Shown: positions 16,657-26,109 of the stretch, piece after piece
How the letters are laid out: each line of letters starts with the position of its first letter
Numbering within the stretch: the stretch's first letter is position 1
Assembly (NCBI RefSeq): GCF_945906775.1
Contig: NZ_CAMDRE010000001.1
Location: 3,100,001 to 3,164,000, forward strand
Length of the DNA: 64,000 bases
Origin: Citrobacter sp. Marseille-Q6884
GTDB taxonomy: Bacteria; Pseudomonadota; Gammaproteobacteria; Enterobacterales; Enterobacteriaceae
Reading direction: 5' to 3'
Notes under the pieces: generated by a model
The model's input: the letters and a program-made list of their open reading frames with translations, nothing else
What the model was told of the DNA's origin: nothing
Database searches by the model: none
Made by a program: the position numbers and the translations under genes

Positions 16657-17612
16657 CGCTGCTTGCATGGTGCGTGGCCTGGCTTCTCGATTTTATCATT
16701 GGTGACCCGCAGAGTTGGCCGCATCCGGTGCGCTGGATAGGCAATTTTATCTCAACCGTTCAGCGCGTAATTCGACGTTACTGCCACAGTGACAGTATGC
16801 TGCGCATCGGTGGCGCGGTGATGTGGGTAGTGGTTGTAGGGGGAACCTGGGCTGTTTCCTGGGGCGTGCTGGCGCTGGCCAAGTCAATTCACCCGTGGTT
16901 AGGGTGGGCTGTTGAGGTCTGGATGATCTTTACCGTACTGGCGGGCCGTTGTCTGGCGAATGCCGCACGGGATGTCGAGCGTCCGCTTCGCGCCAATAAT
17001 CTTGCCGAAAGCCGGGAAAAACTCGCCTGGATTGTGGGACGGGACACCTCGCAGTTGCAACCGCTGCAGATTAATCGCGCCGTGGTGGAAACCGTTGCGG
17101 AAAACACGGTTGACGGCATTATCGCGCCACTGTTCTTTCTGTTCCTCGGCGGAGCCCCGCTGGCGATGGCCTACAAAGCCGTGAATACCCTGGATTCCAT
17201 GGTTGGCTACAAACATGAAAAGTACCGCGCTATCGGTATGGTCAGCGCGCGTCTGGACGATGTGGCGAACTTTATTCCTGCGAGACTGAGCTGGTTACTG
17301 CTGAGCGTGGCGGCATTTTTATGTCGTCAAAACGGCTCCCGCGCGCTGCATATAGGCTGGCGCGATCGCTATAACCATAGCAGCCCAAACTGTGCGTGGT
17401 CGGAGGCCTCCGTTGCCGGGGCGTTAGGCATTCGTCTGGGTGGTCCTAACGACTACTTTGGCGAGCGCGTTGAGAAACCGTGGATTGGTGATGCCCAACG
17501 CGACATTTCAGTAGATGACATTTCCCAAACGATTCGATTGATGTGGGTCGCATCGACGCTGGCACTGGTGCTGTTTATCGCACTGCGGTGGCTGTTGGTC
17601 GGTGTAGCCTGA
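16653..17612 (+). CDS. cbiB: CbiB adenosylcobinamide-phosphate synthase
   Basis: 319 residues, integral membrane protein with several hydrophobic segments (residues about 1-15, 50-75, 80-100, 155-180 and the C-terminus). The N-terminal WLLDFIIGDPQSWPHPVRWIG and the NTVDGIIAPLFFLFLGG / NTLDSMVGYKHEKYR blocks are characteristic. It attaches the (R)-1-aminopropan-2-ol (phosphate) arm to adenosylcobyric acid. It overlaps cbiA by 4 bases and lies 10 bases before cbiC. Confidence 0.96.
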   Translation: MTLLAWCVAWLLDFIIGDPQSWPHPVRWIGNFISTVQRVIRRYCHSDSMLRIGGAVMWVVVVGGTWAVSWGVLALAKSIHPWLGWAVEVWMIFTVLAGRCLANAARDVERPLRANNLAESREKLAWIVGRDTSQLQPLQINRAVVETVAENTVDGIIAPLFFLFLGGAPLAMAYKAVNTLDSMVGYKHEKYRAIGMVSARLDDVANFIPARLSWLLLSVAAFLCRQNGSRALHIGWRDRYNHSSPNCAWSEASVAGALGIRLGGPNDYFGERVEKPWIGDAQRDISVDDISQTIRLMWVASTLALVLFIALRWLLVGVA

Positions 17613-17622
17613 GGACAAAACT

Positions 17623-18255
17623 ATGCAATATATCCAGCAACCCCAGGCGATTGAGGCCAAAAGTTTCGACATCATTGGCGAGATTATTCGTGAAACCCGC
17701 CCGGACTATCAGTTTGCCAGTCCGTTACATGAAGCCATCATCAAGAGGGTGATCCACACCACAGCTGACTTCGACTGGCTGGACATTTTATGGTTCTCCG
17801 ACGATGTGCTGGAGCAGTTTTGCGCCGCATTAAGCCGCCCGAGCGTTATTTACACGGACACCACCATGGCGCTTTCCGGGATCAACAAAACCCTGTTGGC
17901 AAAATTTGGTGGTGAGTGCCGTTGTTATATCAGCGATCCGCGAGTGGTGCGCGCGGCAAAAGAGCAGGGGATCACCCGTTCAATGGCCGCCGTTGACATT
18001 GCGGTAAATGAAGAAGGTGAAAAGCTGTTTGTCTTTGGTAATGCGCCGACGGCTCTATTTCGTCTACTTGAGCATGATGTCGCTGTCAGTGGCGTGGTTG
18101 GCGTACCGGTCGGTTTTGTTGGCGCGGAGGAATCGAAAGACGCGCTGACGCAAAGCAACCTGCCAGCCATTGCGGCGTTAGGGCGCAAAGGCGGGAGTAA
18201 CGTTGCCGCCGCTATCGTCAACGCGATGCTCTACCACATGCAGGGGGCGCGATGA
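17623..18255 (+). CDS. cbiC: CbiC cobalt-precorrin-8 methylmutase
   Basis: 210 residues, the standard size. It moves the C-11 methyl group to C-12, giving cobyrinate. Motifs: KRVIHTTADFDW near residue 45, whose histidine is the expected acid/base; IYTDTTMALSGINK; and a glycine-rich VSGVVGVPVGFVGAEESKDAL ending with GRKGGSNVAAAIVNAM. It starts 10 bases after cbiB with a GAGGA ribosome site and overlaps cbiD by 4 bases. Confidence 0.96.
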   Translation: MQYIQQPQAIEAKSFDIIGEIIRETRPDYQFASPLHEAIIKRVIHTTADFDWLDILWFSDDVLEQFCAALSRPSVIYTDTTMALSGINKTLLAKFGGECRCYISDPRVVRAAKEQGITRSMAAVDIAVNEEGEKLFVFGNAPTALFRLLEHDVAVSGVVGVPVGFVGAEESKDALTQSNLPAIAALGRKGGSNVAAAIVNAMLYHMQGAR

Positions 18256-19391
18256 GCGACCAGGCCTTCGATGCGCCGGTGTGGCACAACGGTAAAGCAC
18301 TGCGCAAAGGTTACACCACGGGTTCCTGTGCGACGGCGGCAGCGAAAGTCGCTGCATTAATGGTACTGCGCCAGCATTTGATCCATCAGGTTTCCATCGT
18401 AACGCCTTCCGGCGTGACGCTATGCCTGAACGTTGAGTCGCCGCACATTGAAGGACAACAAGCCATAGCAGCCATCCGCAAAGACGGTGGCGACGATGTG
18501 GACGCGACGCACGGGATGCTGATTTTTGCCCGCGTCACGTTAAATGATAGCGGTGAGATCGTTGTGCAGGGCGGTGAAGGCGTCGGCACTGTGACCCGCA
18601 AAGGAATTGGTCTGCCGGTGGGCAGTTCAGCGATCAATCGTACGCCACGACAGACGATTGAGTCTGCGGTACGCGAGGCGATAGGTCCGCATCGCGGAGC
18701 GCACATTGAGATCTTCGCGCCCGAAGGGGAAGAGCGCGCGCAAAAAACGTATAACTCGCGTTTAGGGATTCTGGGCGGCATTTCTATCATCGGCACCACG
18801 GGTATCGTCACGCCGATGTCGGAAGAGAGCTGGAAACGTTCACTGTCGCTGGAGCTGGAAATCAAACGCGCAGCAGGGCTGGAACGTGTTGTGCTGGTGC
18901 CGGGTAATCACGGTGAACGTTTCGTCCGCGAACAGATGGGGATCGACACGCAGGTTGTTGTCACCATGAGCAACTTTGTGGGCTACATGATTGAAGAAGC
19001 GGTGCGTCTTGGATTCCGACAAATCGTTCTGGTTGGTCATCCAGGCAAGCTGATTAAAATCGCCGCCGGGATCTTCCATACCCACAGTCATATTGCCGAT
19101 GCACGTATGGAAACGCTGGTTGCCCATCTTGCTCTGCTCGGCGCACCGCTGGAACTGCTCACACTGGTCAGTGACTGCGATACCACCGAAGCGGCGATGG
19201 AACACATTGAGGTTTTCGGCTTTCAGCATATTTATGACCATCTGGCCAAACGCATTTGTATGCGTGTTCTGCAAACGTTGCGCTTTACCAAAAATCCCCC
19301 GACCTGCGACGCCATCATGTTCTCTTTTGACAACCAGGTGCTCGGTAGTAACCGTCCGGTCGCAGAGATTGCTAAGGAGATGCAATGTTAA
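18252..19391 (+). CDS. cbiD: CbiD cobalt-precorrin-5B C1-methyltransferase
   Basis: 379 residues. The family signature LRKGYTTGSCATAAAKVAAL is near residues 17-36, and GEGVGTVTRKGIGLPVG and LGILGGISIIGTTGIVTPMS follow. CbiD methylates C-1 in the anaerobic (early cobalt insertion) pathway and has no counterpart in the aerobic route under this fold, so it marks the pathway type. It overlaps cbiC by 4 bases and cbiE by 7 bases. Confidence 0.96.
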   Translation: MSDQAFDAPVWHNGKALRKGYTTGSCATAAAKVAALMVLRQHLIHQVSIVTPSGVTLCLNVESPHIEGQQAIAAIRKDGGDDVDATHGMLIFARVTLNDSGEIVVQGGEGVGTVTRKGIGLPVGSSAINRTPRQTIESAVREAIGPHRGAHIEIFAPEGEERAQKTYNSRLGILGGISIIGTTGIVTPMSEESWKRSLSLELEIKRAAGLERVVLVPGNHGERFVREQMGIDTQVVVTMSNFVGYMIEEAVRLGFRQIVLVGHPGKLIKIAAGIFHTHSHIADARMETLVAHLALLGAPLELLTLVSDCDTTEAAMEHIEVFGFQHIYDHLAKRICMRVLQTLRFTKNPPTCDAIMFSFDNQVLGSNRPVAEIAKEMQC

Positions 19392-19990
19392 CCGTCGTAG
19401 GGATGGGACCTGCGGGCTTGCACCTGATGACGCCCGCGGCGCGCGAAGCCGTCGCAACGGCGGATGTTCTGGTTGGAGGCAAGCGGCATCTACAGCAATT
19501 CCCCGATTTTACCGGTGAACAGTTTGTTCTTGGCGCCAACATCCCGGAGCTATTGAGCTGGATTAGCCGGCAGCAGGATCGGCATGTTGTGGTACTGGCC
19601 TCTGGCGATCCGCTGTTCTATGGCATTGGTACCCGGATGGTGGCGCACTTTGGCATCGAAAATGTACGCATTGTCCCTGGCATCAGCGCGGTGCAGTACC
19701 TGTGCGCGCAGTCCGGTATTGATATGAACGACATGTGGCTGACCAGCAGCCACGGTCGCAGCGTCTGTTTTGATGAACTGGCACGACATAACAAGGTGGC
19801 GATGGTGACGGATGCCCTGTGCGGTCCACGTGAAATCGCGCACCAACTTATTGCACGAGGTAAGGGACATCGCTGGATGGTCATTGGCGAAAACCTGGCG
19901 ATGGAAAACGAGCGTATCCACTGCCTGCCTCTGAGTGAAATTAATGCCGACTATGACATGAATGCAGTGGTGATCCTCGATGAAAGATGA
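19385..19990 (+). CDS. cbiE: CbiE cobalt-precorrin-7 C5-methyltransferase
   Basis: 201 residues of the tetrapyrrole methylase fold. The N-terminal MLTVVGMGPAGLHLMTPAAR is the SAM-binding GxGPG-type loop; ASGDPLFYGIGTRM and IVPGISAVQYLCAQ follow. It acts on C-5, paired with CbiT, which methylates C-15 and decarboxylates; in many organisms the two are fused as CobL. Here they are separate but overlap by 11 bases, which preserves the pairing. Confidence 0.95.
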   Translation: MLTVVGMGPAGLHLMTPAAREAVATADVLVGGKRHLQQFPDFTGEQFVLGANIPELLSWISRQQDRHVVVLASGDPLFYGIGTRMVAHFGIENVRIVPGISAVQYLCAQSGIDMNDMWLTSSHGRSVCFDELARHNKVAMVTDALCGPREIAHQLIARGKGHRWMVIGENLAMENERIHCLPLSEINADYDMNAVVILDER

Positions 19991-20549
19991 GCTTTTTCTG
20001 CGTGGAGAGAAGGTGCCGATGACCAAAGAAGCGGTGCGTGCGCTTGCCCTCTCAAAACTTGAATTACACCGCGCCAGCCACCTGATTGATATTGGCGCGG
20101 GTACCGGCAGCGTATCGATAGAAGCGGCGTTGCAATATCCGTCGCTGCGCGTCACGGCGATCGAGCGTAACCCTGCTGCGTTGAGGCTTCTGGACGAGAA
20201 TCGTCAGCATTTTGCCTGCGGGAATATCGATATTTATCCCGGTATTGCACCGATGACGATCACCGAAAAAGCCGATGCCATATTCATGGGCGGCAGCGGC
20301 GGTCACCTGACCGATCTGATTGACTGGTCGATGCGTCAACTGTACCCCGCTGGTCGACTGGTGATGACATTCATTCTCCAGGAAAACCTGAATACTGCCC
20401 TGGCACATCTCGACCATCTCGGCGTACAAGGCGTGGATTGTCTGCAAATGCAGGTTTCCTCTCTTACCACGCTGGGAAGTGGTCACTATTTCAAACCGAA
20501 TAACCCCGTATTTGTTATCGCCTGTCAGAAGGAAGGAAACCATGTCTGA
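19980..20549 (+). CDS. cbiT: CbiT cobalt-precorrin-6B C15-methyltransferase (decarboxylating)
   Basis: 189 residues with a class I SAM methyltransferase fold: motif I is IDIGAGTGSVSIEAA near residues 36-50, followed by ERNPAAL and the IFMGGSGGHLTDLID motif typical of CbiT/CobL. The start MKDELFLRGEKVPMTKEAVR matches the family N-terminus. It methylates C-15 and removes the C-12 acetate carboxyl. It overlaps cbiE by 11 bases and cbiF by 8 bases. Confidence 0.95.
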   Translation: MKDELFLRGEKVPMTKEAVRALALSKLELHRASHLIDIGAGTGSVSIEAALQYPSLRVTAIERNPAALRLLDENRQHFACGNIDIYPGIAPMTITEKADAIFMGGSGGHLTDLIDWSMRQLYPAGRLVMTFILQENLNTALAHLDHLGVQGVDCLQMQVSSLTTLGSGHYFKPNNPVFVIACQKEGNHV

Positions 20550-21315
20550 GATTTTTGATCCCCGTAGTGTGTGGTTTGTTGGCGCTGGTCCTGGCGATCG
20601 CGAACTGATTACCCTCAAAGGTTACCGGTTGCTGCAGCAGGCGCAGGTCGTCATCTACGCCGGATCGCTGATTAATACTGAGCTGCTGGAATATTGCCCG
20701 GCCGGCGCTGAATGTCATGACAGCGCGGAACTGCATCTGGAGCAGATCCTCGATCTCATGGAAGCCGGGGTGAAAGCCGGAAAAACCGTCGTGCGTCTGC
20801 AAACCGGCGATGTCTCGCTCTATGGCTCCGTACGTGAGCAGGGCGAAGAGCTGACCAAGCGAGGCATTGACTGGCAGGTCGTGCCAGGCGTTAGCGCCTT
20901 CCTGGGCGCGGCAGCGGAACTTGGCGTCGAGTACACCGTACCTGAGGTTTCCCAAAGCCTAATCATTACCCGTCTGGAAGGTCGCACGCCGGTACCAGAA
21001 CGTGAACAACTGGAGGCGTTTGCCAGCCACCAGACGTCGATGGCGATTTACCTTTCTGTCCAGCGTATTCATCGTGTTGCAGAGCGTTTGGTCGAGGGGG
21101 GATACCCGGAGACCACGCCGGTCGCCGTCATCTATAAAGCAACCTGGCCGGAAAGCCAGACCGTTCGTGGCACCCTGGCGGATATCGGCGACAAAGTGCG
21201 TGATGCAGGGATCCGCAAAACGGCGCTCATTCTGGTCGGTAACTTCCTGGGCTCGGAGTATCACTACTCCAAACTCTATGCGGCGGACTTTAGCCATGAA
21301 TACCGTAAAGCCTGA
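20542..21315 (+). CDS. cbiF: CbiF cobalt-precorrin-4 C11-methyltransferase
   Basis: 257 residues from the ATG at 20542 (MSEIFDPRSVWFVGAGPGDR), preceded by a GAAGGAAA ribosome site; the in-frame upstream reading into cbiT is rejected. Tetrapyrrole methylase with VGAGPGDRELITLKG, RLQTGDVSLYGSVREQ and VPGVSAFLGAAAELG in family order. It adds the C-11 methyl group. It overlaps cbiT by 8 bases and cbiG by 20 bases. Confidence 0.96.
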   Translation: MSEIFDPRSVWFVGAGPGDRELITLKGYRLLQQAQVVIYAGSLINTELLEYCPAGAECHDSAELHLEQILDLMEAGVKAGKTVVRLQTGDVSLYGSVREQGEELTKRGIDWQVVPGVSAFLGAAAELGVEYTVPEVSQSLIITRLEGRTPVPEREQLEAFASHQTSMAIYLSVQRIHRVAERLVEGGYPETTPVAVIYKATWPESQTVRGTLADIGDKVRDAGIRKTALILVGNFLGSEYHYSKLYAADFSHEYRKA

Positions 21316-22351
21316 ATCCATTGCGCTGTTTTGCCTGACGCCAGGCGGTGTGGTGCTGGCGAAGCGTCTGGCGGCAATGCTGCCGGTAACCTGTTTCACC
21401 AGTGAAAAATTGCTGGAGGAGGGATTTGTTCCCTTCGAAAACGGTTTTGCTCAGGCGGCACGCGATGCTTTTGCGAATTACTCCGCGCTGATTTTTATCG
21501 GTGCGACCGGTATTGCGGTACGCGTACTGGCACCGCTGGTAAACGACAAATTTTGCGACCCAGCGGTCGTGGTGATTGATGAGCGCGCCCAGCATGTTAT
21601 CAGCCTGCTCTCCGGTCATGCGGGTGGCGCAAATGCGCTGGCGCGTTATCTGGCGGGAATGCTGGGTGCCGATCCGGTGATTACCACGGCAACCGATGTG
21701 AATGATATGGCGGCGCTGGATACGCTGGCATTCCAGCTGAACGCGCGGATGAACGATTTCCGCTCGGTGGTGAAAATCGTCAACCAGATGCTGGTGAGCA
21801 ATAAGCGGGTTGGTCTGTGGTGGGATGACGAGCTGGCGCAGGATGTCAGTCACTGCGATCGTCGCGGGTTTATCACCGTCACCGACCTGACGCAATTGCC
21901 GGAACTGGATGCGCTAATTTGCATCACCCTGCGCACCGATTTGCCCGAATTGCCGGTCCCGCACTGGAAGCTGGTGCCGCAGCGTGTGGTGGCCGGAATC
22001 GGCTGTCGACGCGACACGCCATTCCCGCTGTTAGCCGAGTTGCTGGCCCGTCAACTTGAAGCCCAACGGCTCGACCCGCTAGCGTTAAAAGCGATTGGCA
22101 GTATCACGCTGAAAAAAGATGAGCAGGGGCTGATACAGCTGGCTTCCTGCTGTCGCGTTCCATTTGAAACCTTTACTGCTGACGCGCTGCGTGAGCACGA
22201 ACACCGTTTTCCTGCCTCATCGTTTGTTCGCAAAACGGTCGGAACGGGAAGTGTATCCGGTCCTGCAGCCTGGTTGCTGAGTCACGGACAACTGTTAGGC
22301 GAGACCCTGCGCGAACAGGGCGTCACTATTACTTTGGGAGTTTCACACTGA
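21296..22351 (+). CDS. cbiG: CbiG cobalt-precorrin-5A hydrolase
   Basis: 351 residues from the ATG at 21296 (MNTVKPESIALFCLTPGG), the length of Salmonella CbiG; upstream in-frame sequence within cbiF is rejected. It opens the delta-lactone ring of cobalt-precorrin-5A and releases acetaldehyde. Visible blocks are FIGATGIAVRVLAPLVNDK, ISLLSGHAGGANALAR and the C-terminal VVAGIGCRRDTPFP domain followed by SSFVRKTVGTGSVSGPAAW. It overlaps cbiF by 20 bases and shares one base with cbiH. Confidence 0.95.
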   Translation: MNTVKPESIALFCLTPGGVVLAKRLAAMLPVTCFTSEKLLEEGFVPFENGFAQAARDAFANYSALIFIGATGIAVRVLAPLVNDKFCDPAVVVIDERAQHVISLLSGHAGGANALARYLAGMLGADPVITTATDVNDMAALDTLAFQLNARMNDFRSVVKIVNQMLVSNKRVGLWWDDELAQDVSHCDRRGFITVTDLTQLPELDALICITLRTDLPELPVPHWKLVPQRVVAGIGCRRDTPFPLLAELLARQLEAQRLDPLALKAIGSITLKKDEQGLIQLASCCRVPFETFTADALREHEHRFPASSFVRKTVGTGSVSGPAAWLLSHGQLLGETLREQGVTITLGVSH

Positions 22352-23076
22352 TGTTAAGCGTAATTGGAATTGGCCCTGGCTCGCAGGCAATGATGACCAT
22401 GGAAGCCGTTGAAGCGCTGCAGGCGGCAGAAATCATTGTTGGCTATAAAACCTACACCCATCTGGTAAAAGCCTTTACCGGTGATAAGCAGGTGATCAAA
22501 ACCGGTATGTGCAAAGAGATTGAACGCTGTCAGGCGGCAATCGAACTGGCGCAGGCAGGACACAACGTCGCGCTGATCAGCAGCGGCGATGCCGGAATTT
22601 ACGGCATGGCAGGCCTGGTGCTTGAGCTGGTCAGCAAGCAGAAGCTGGATGTTGAGGTTAAGTTGATTCCGGGAATGACCGCCAGCATTGCCGCTGCTTC
22701 TTTGCTCGGCGCACCGCTGATGCACGATTTCTGTCATATCAGCCTCAGTGACCTGTTAACACCATGGCCGGTCATCGAAAAACGCATTATTGCCGCCGGT
22801 GAAGCCGACTTCGTTATCTGTTTCTACAACCCGCGCAGCCGGGGCCGTGAAGGGCATCTGGCACGTGCTTTCGAATTACTTTCAGCCAGTAAAAGTGCAC
22901 AAACGCCGGTGGGCATTGTGAAGTCAGCCGGGCGTAAAAAACAGGAGAAATGGCTGACCACATTGGGTGATATGGATTTTGAACCGGTTGATATGACCAG
23001 CCTGGTGATTGTCGGCAACAAAACGACCTATGTGCAGGATGGACTGATGATCACGCCACGAGGTTATGTGCTGTGA
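22351..23076 (+). CDS. cbiH: CbiH cobalt-factor III / precorrin-3B C17-methyltransferase
   Basis: 241 residues, tetrapyrrole methylase fold. The N-terminal MLSVIGIGPGSQAMMTMEAV is the SAM-binding loop; ISSGDAGIYGMAGLVLEL and LIPGMTASIAAASLLGAPLM follow. It catalyses C-17 methylation with ring contraction in the anaerobic route. No ferredoxin-like or CbiG fusion is present. It shares its first base with the cbiG stop and overlaps cbiJ by 4 bases. Confidence 0.95.
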   Translation: MLSVIGIGPGSQAMMTMEAVEALQAAEIIVGYKTYTHLVKAFTGDKQVIKTGMCKEIERCQAAIELAQAGHNVALISSGDAGIYGMAGLVLELVSKQKLDVEVKLIPGMTASIAAASLLGAPLMHDFCHISLSDLLTPWPVIEKRIIAAGEADFVICFYNPRSRGREGHLARAFELLSASKSAQTPVGIVKSAGRKKQEKWLTTLGDMDFEPVDMTSLVIVGNKTTYVQDGLMITPRGYVL

Positions 23077-23858
23077 ATTACGGTGATGTACTGGTCATGG
23101 GCGGCACCAGTGATGCGCGCATGCTGTGCCAGCAACTGGATGCCGCAAACGTAGCTTACACCCTGTCGGTTGCGACTCCGACAGGGAAACAGCTGGCGGG
23201 TGACATCAAAGGTCAGGTGCGCTGTGGGCGCCTGGAGCGGGAGCAAATGATCGCCTGGCTGCAAGAGAATCGTACGCGCTGGGTGATAGATGCTTCACAT
23301 CCGTATGCCGAGGTGGTGAGCCGGAACATCATGGGAGCCTGCGAAGCAGCCGGTGTACTGCTGAGCCGCTATCAACGCCCTGAACAGCTGAGCGGTTTGG
23401 CCCACCCCTACCTGTACACCGTTCAAAGCATTCAGGAAGCCTGCGAACTGGCGCGACGCTTCGGCGATCGCGTGTTGCTGACGACCGGCAGTAAAGATTT
23501 GGCTCGGTGGCGTGAAGGATTACCGGAAAAAACGCTGTTGGCACGTGTCCTGCCTGTGCCTGACGTTATCCAACAATGCGCAGATTTAGGGTTTGGCGTG
23601 GGTGAAATCTTCGCACTCTGTGGACCCTTTAGCGCCGAGTTTAATGCTGCATTTTACCGTCAGTGTCTGGCGGATGTGGTGATCACCAAAGCGTCAGGCG
23701 CGGAAGGTGGTTATCAGGAAAAAGTTCAACCTTGTCTGGATGCCGGTATCCCCTGCATCGTGATTACACGTCCGGCACCGTTGGTGACGGGAGAAGAGTT
23801 ACTGGAGAGTCAGGCCGCATTTGGGGCGCGTTTAGCGCGCTGGCTGGCCGCTGCTTAA
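23073..23858 (+). CDS. cbiJ: CbiJ cobalt-precorrin-6A reductase
   Basis: 261 residues starting at a GTG codon (read MNYGDVLVMGGTSDARMLCQ) that overlaps the cbiH stop by 4 bases. NADH-dependent reductase of the macrocycle. The N-terminal GGTSDAR motif, then VIDASHPYAEVVSRN and LLTTGSKDLARWR, and the late ALCGPFSAEFNAAF and ITKASGAEGGYQEK blocks are characteristic of the CbiJ/CobK family. It lies 10 bases before cbiK. Confidence 0.95.
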   Translation: MNYGDVLVMGGTSDARMLCQQLDAANVAYTLSVATPTGKQLAGDIKGQVRCGRLEREQMIAWLQENRTRWVIDASHPYAEVVSRNIMGACEAAGVLLSRYQRPEQLSGLAHPYLYTVQSIQEACELARRFGDRVLLTTGSKDLARWREGLPEKTLLARVLPVPDVIQQCADLGFGVGEIFALCGPFSAEFNAAFYRQCLADVVITKASGAEGGYQEKVQPCLDAGIPCIVITRPAPLVTGEELLESQAAFGARLARWLAAA

Positions 23859-23868
23859 GGAGTAATCG

Positions 23869-24663
23869 ATGAAAAAAGCGCTTCTGGTGATCAGCTTTGG
23901 CACCAGCTATCACGATACCTGTGAGAAAAATATTGTGGCCTGCGAGCGCGATCTTGCGGCCAGTTGTCCTGACCGCGATCTGTTTCGTGCGTTTACCTCC
24001 GGGATGATCATCCGCAAGCTCAAGCAGCGTGACGGCATCGATATCGACACCCCGCTGCAGGCTCTGCAAAAACTGGCGGAGCAGGGCTACCAGGACGTCG
24101 CGATTCAGTCACTGCACATCATTAACGGTGATGAATACGAAAAAATTGTCCGTGAAGTCCAGAGCATGCGCCCGCTGTTCTCGCGCCTGACGCTGGGTGT
24201 ACCGCTACTGAGCAGCCACGACGATTACGCGCAACTGATGCTGGCGCTGCAACAACAGATGCCGCCGCTGAAAGCGCGTGAAAAAGTGGTGTTTATGGGA
24301 CACGGGGCCAGCCATCATGCTTTTGCCGCCTACGCCTGTCTCGATCACATGATGACAGCGCAGGGTTTCCCGGCACGCGTAGGCGCGGTGGAAAGCTACC
24401 CGGAAGTGGATGTCATTATTGACAGTTTAGGTCGGGAAGGCGTGACGGCGGTGCATCTCATGCCGCTGATGTTAGTGGCTGGTGACCATGCCATTAATGA
24501 TATGGCGTCCGACGAAGACGACTCGTGGAAAACGTTATTTAACGCAGCGGGCATTCCGGCTACTCCGTGGCTAAGTGGCCTGGGTGAGAACCCGGCGGTG
24601 CGCGCCATGTTTGTGGCACATTTACAACAGGCGCTCAATGTGGCGCTGGAGGAAGCAGCATGA
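23869..24663 (+). CDS. cbiK: CbiK anaerobic sirohydrochlorin cobaltochelatase
   Basis: 264 residues. It inserts Co2+ into sirohydrochlorin at the start of the anaerobic corrin pathway. The chelatase histidine lies in VVFMGHGASHHAFAAY near residues 140-155, and a second in VTAVHLMPLMLVAGDHAIND near 200-219, as in Salmonella CbiK. The protein ends close to the catalytic domain without a histidine-rich tail. A preceding AAGGAG ribosome site is clear. It overlaps cbiL by 4 bases. It rules out the late-insertion CobNST type of pathway. Confidence 0.96.
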   Translation: MKKALLVISFGTSYHDTCEKNIVACERDLAASCPDRDLFRAFTSGMIIRKLKQRDGIDIDTPLQALQKLAEQGYQDVAIQSLHIINGDEYEKIVREVQSMRPLFSRLTLGVPLLSSHDDYAQLMLALQQQMPPLKAREKVVFMGHGASHHAFAAYACLDHMMTAQGFPARVGAVESYPEVDVIIDSLGREGVTAVHLMPLMLVAGDHAINDMASDEDDSWKTLFNAAGIPATPWLSGLGENPAVRAMFVAHLQQALNVALEEAA

Positions 24664-25373
24664 GCGGCAAATTGTATGCGCTGAGCACCGGACCGGGCGC
24701 ATCTGATCTTATCACCGTGCGTGCGGCGCGCACTCTGGGCTCACTGGATATTCTCTATGCACCCGCCGGACGTAAAGGTGGCGATAGCCTGGCGCTGTCA
24801 ATCGTACGTGAATACATTGGTGAACAGACGGAAGTGCGTTGCTGCCACTTTCCAATGAGTGCTGACAGCGCCGAGAAAGAAGCGGTCTGGGACGAGGTTG
24901 CGGCGGCGCTGGTACAGGAAGTGAATGCCGGTAAGCAGGTGGGCTTTATCACGCTCGGCGACGCCATGCTGTTTAGCACTTGGGTCTTTTTACTCCAGCG
25001 TATTGGTTGCCCTGACTGGTTAGAAATTGTCCCTGGCGTGACCTCTTTTGCGGCGATTGCCGCCCGCTCAAAAACGCCGCTCGCCATGGAGCAGCAGTCG
25101 CTGGCCGTCGTCTCCTGTACGGCACCGGAAGCCGAAATCCAGCAGGCGTTAAAACAGCACGAGAGCCTGGTACTGATGAAAGTCTATGGTCGTTTTGCGC
25201 GTATCAAGGCATTGCTGCAACAAGAGGGCTTGCTGGGTTGCGCGTTAATGATGTCAGAAGCCACGCTGCCGGGTGAGCAGTGCTGGCGCCATCTTGATGA
25301 AGTGAATGACGATCAGTCCCTACCTTATTTCTCGACCATTCTGGTTAACAAACAGTGGGAGTATGCACAATGA
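24660..25373 (+). CDS. cbiL: CbiL cobalt-factor II C20-methyltransferase
   Basis: 237 residues, tetrapyrrole methylase fold: LYALSTGPGASDLITVRAAR (SAM loop), FITLGDAMLFSTWVFLLQRI and IVPGVTSFAAIAARSKTPLA. It adds the methyl group at C-20. The start codon overlaps the cbiK stop by 4 bases and the gene overlaps cbiM by 4 bases. It is complete and typical. Confidence 0.96.
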   Translation: MSGKLYALSTGPGASDLITVRAARTLGSLDILYAPAGRKGGDSLALSIVREYIGEQTEVRCCHFPMSADSAEKEAVWDEVAAALVQEVNAGKQVGFITLGDAMLFSTWVFLLQRIGCPDWLEIVPGVTSFAAIAARSKTPLAMEQQSLAVVSCTAPEAEIQQALKQHESLVLMKVYGRFARIKALLQQEGLLGCALMMSEATLPGEQCWRHLDEVNDDQSLPYFSTILVNKQWEYAQ

Positions 25374-26107
25374 AGCTCGAACAACAGCTAAAACAGCTGT
25401 CTTTCAGCGGGTTGGCTGCGGCGCTATTACTGATGATTGTTCCTGAACAAGCGTTCGCGATGCACATTATGGAGGGTTTTTTACCGCCGATGTGGGCGCT
25501 GGCCTGGTGGCTGCTGTTTTTACCTTGCCTGTGGTATGGACTGGTGCGTTTGCGCCAAATCGTGCAGGAAGATAGTCATCAGAAAGTGCTGCTGGCGCTG
25601 TGCGGGGCGTTTATTTTTGTGTTGTCGGCGTTGAAAATTCCTTCGGTTACAGGCAGTTGTTCGCATCCGACCGGCGTAGGTCTGGCCGTTATCCTGTTCG
25701 GGCCTGGCGTTGTCGCTATTCTTGGTGCGATCGTCTTGTTATTCCAGGCATTGTTGCTGGCACATGGGGGGTTAACCACGCTCGGCGCTAACGGTATGTC
25801 GATGGCGGTTATTGGACCGGTAGTGGGCTATATGGTGTGGAAGATGGCCTGCCGTGCGGGGTTCCGTCGTGATGTCTGCGTCTTCCTGTGTGCGATGCTG
25901 GCGGATCTTGTCACTTACTTCGTCACGTCGGTTCAACTGGGTGTGGCCTTCCCGGATCCGTCTGCGGGCGCGGTGGGGTCAATCGTCAAATTCATGGGTA
26001 TTTTCTGTCTGACGCAGATCCCAATCGCTATTGCGGAAGGGCTACTCACCGTCATGATTTATGACCAGTTAACCAAACGTCAGTTGATTACCGCACAAGG
26101 ACATTAA
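25370..26107 (+). CDS. cbiM: CbiM cobalt ECF transporter substrate-binding membrane subunit
   Basis: 245 residues from the ATG at 25370 (MKLEQQLKQLSF), overlapping the cbiL stop as ATGA. A hydrophobic leader ends in EQAFA; the following MHIMEGFLPP is the conserved cobalt-binding N-terminus of mature CbiM, in which the histidine two residues in is a metal ligand. About six further hydrophobic segments follow. It forms the Co2+ importer with CbiN, CbiQ and CbiO. Confidence 0.95.
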   Translation: MKLEQQLKQLSFSGLAAALLLMIVPEQAFAMHIMEGFLPPMWALAWWLLFLPCLWYGLVRLRQIVQEDSHQKVLLALCGAFIFVLSALKIPSVTGSCSHPTGVGLAVILFGPGVVAILGAIVLLFQALLLAHGGLTTLGANGMSMAVIGPVVGYMVWKMACRAGFRRDVCVFLCAMLADLVTYFVTSVQLGVAFPDPSAGAVGSIVKFMGIFCLTQIPIAIAEGLLTVMIYDQLTKRQLITAQGH

Positions 26108-26109
26108 CG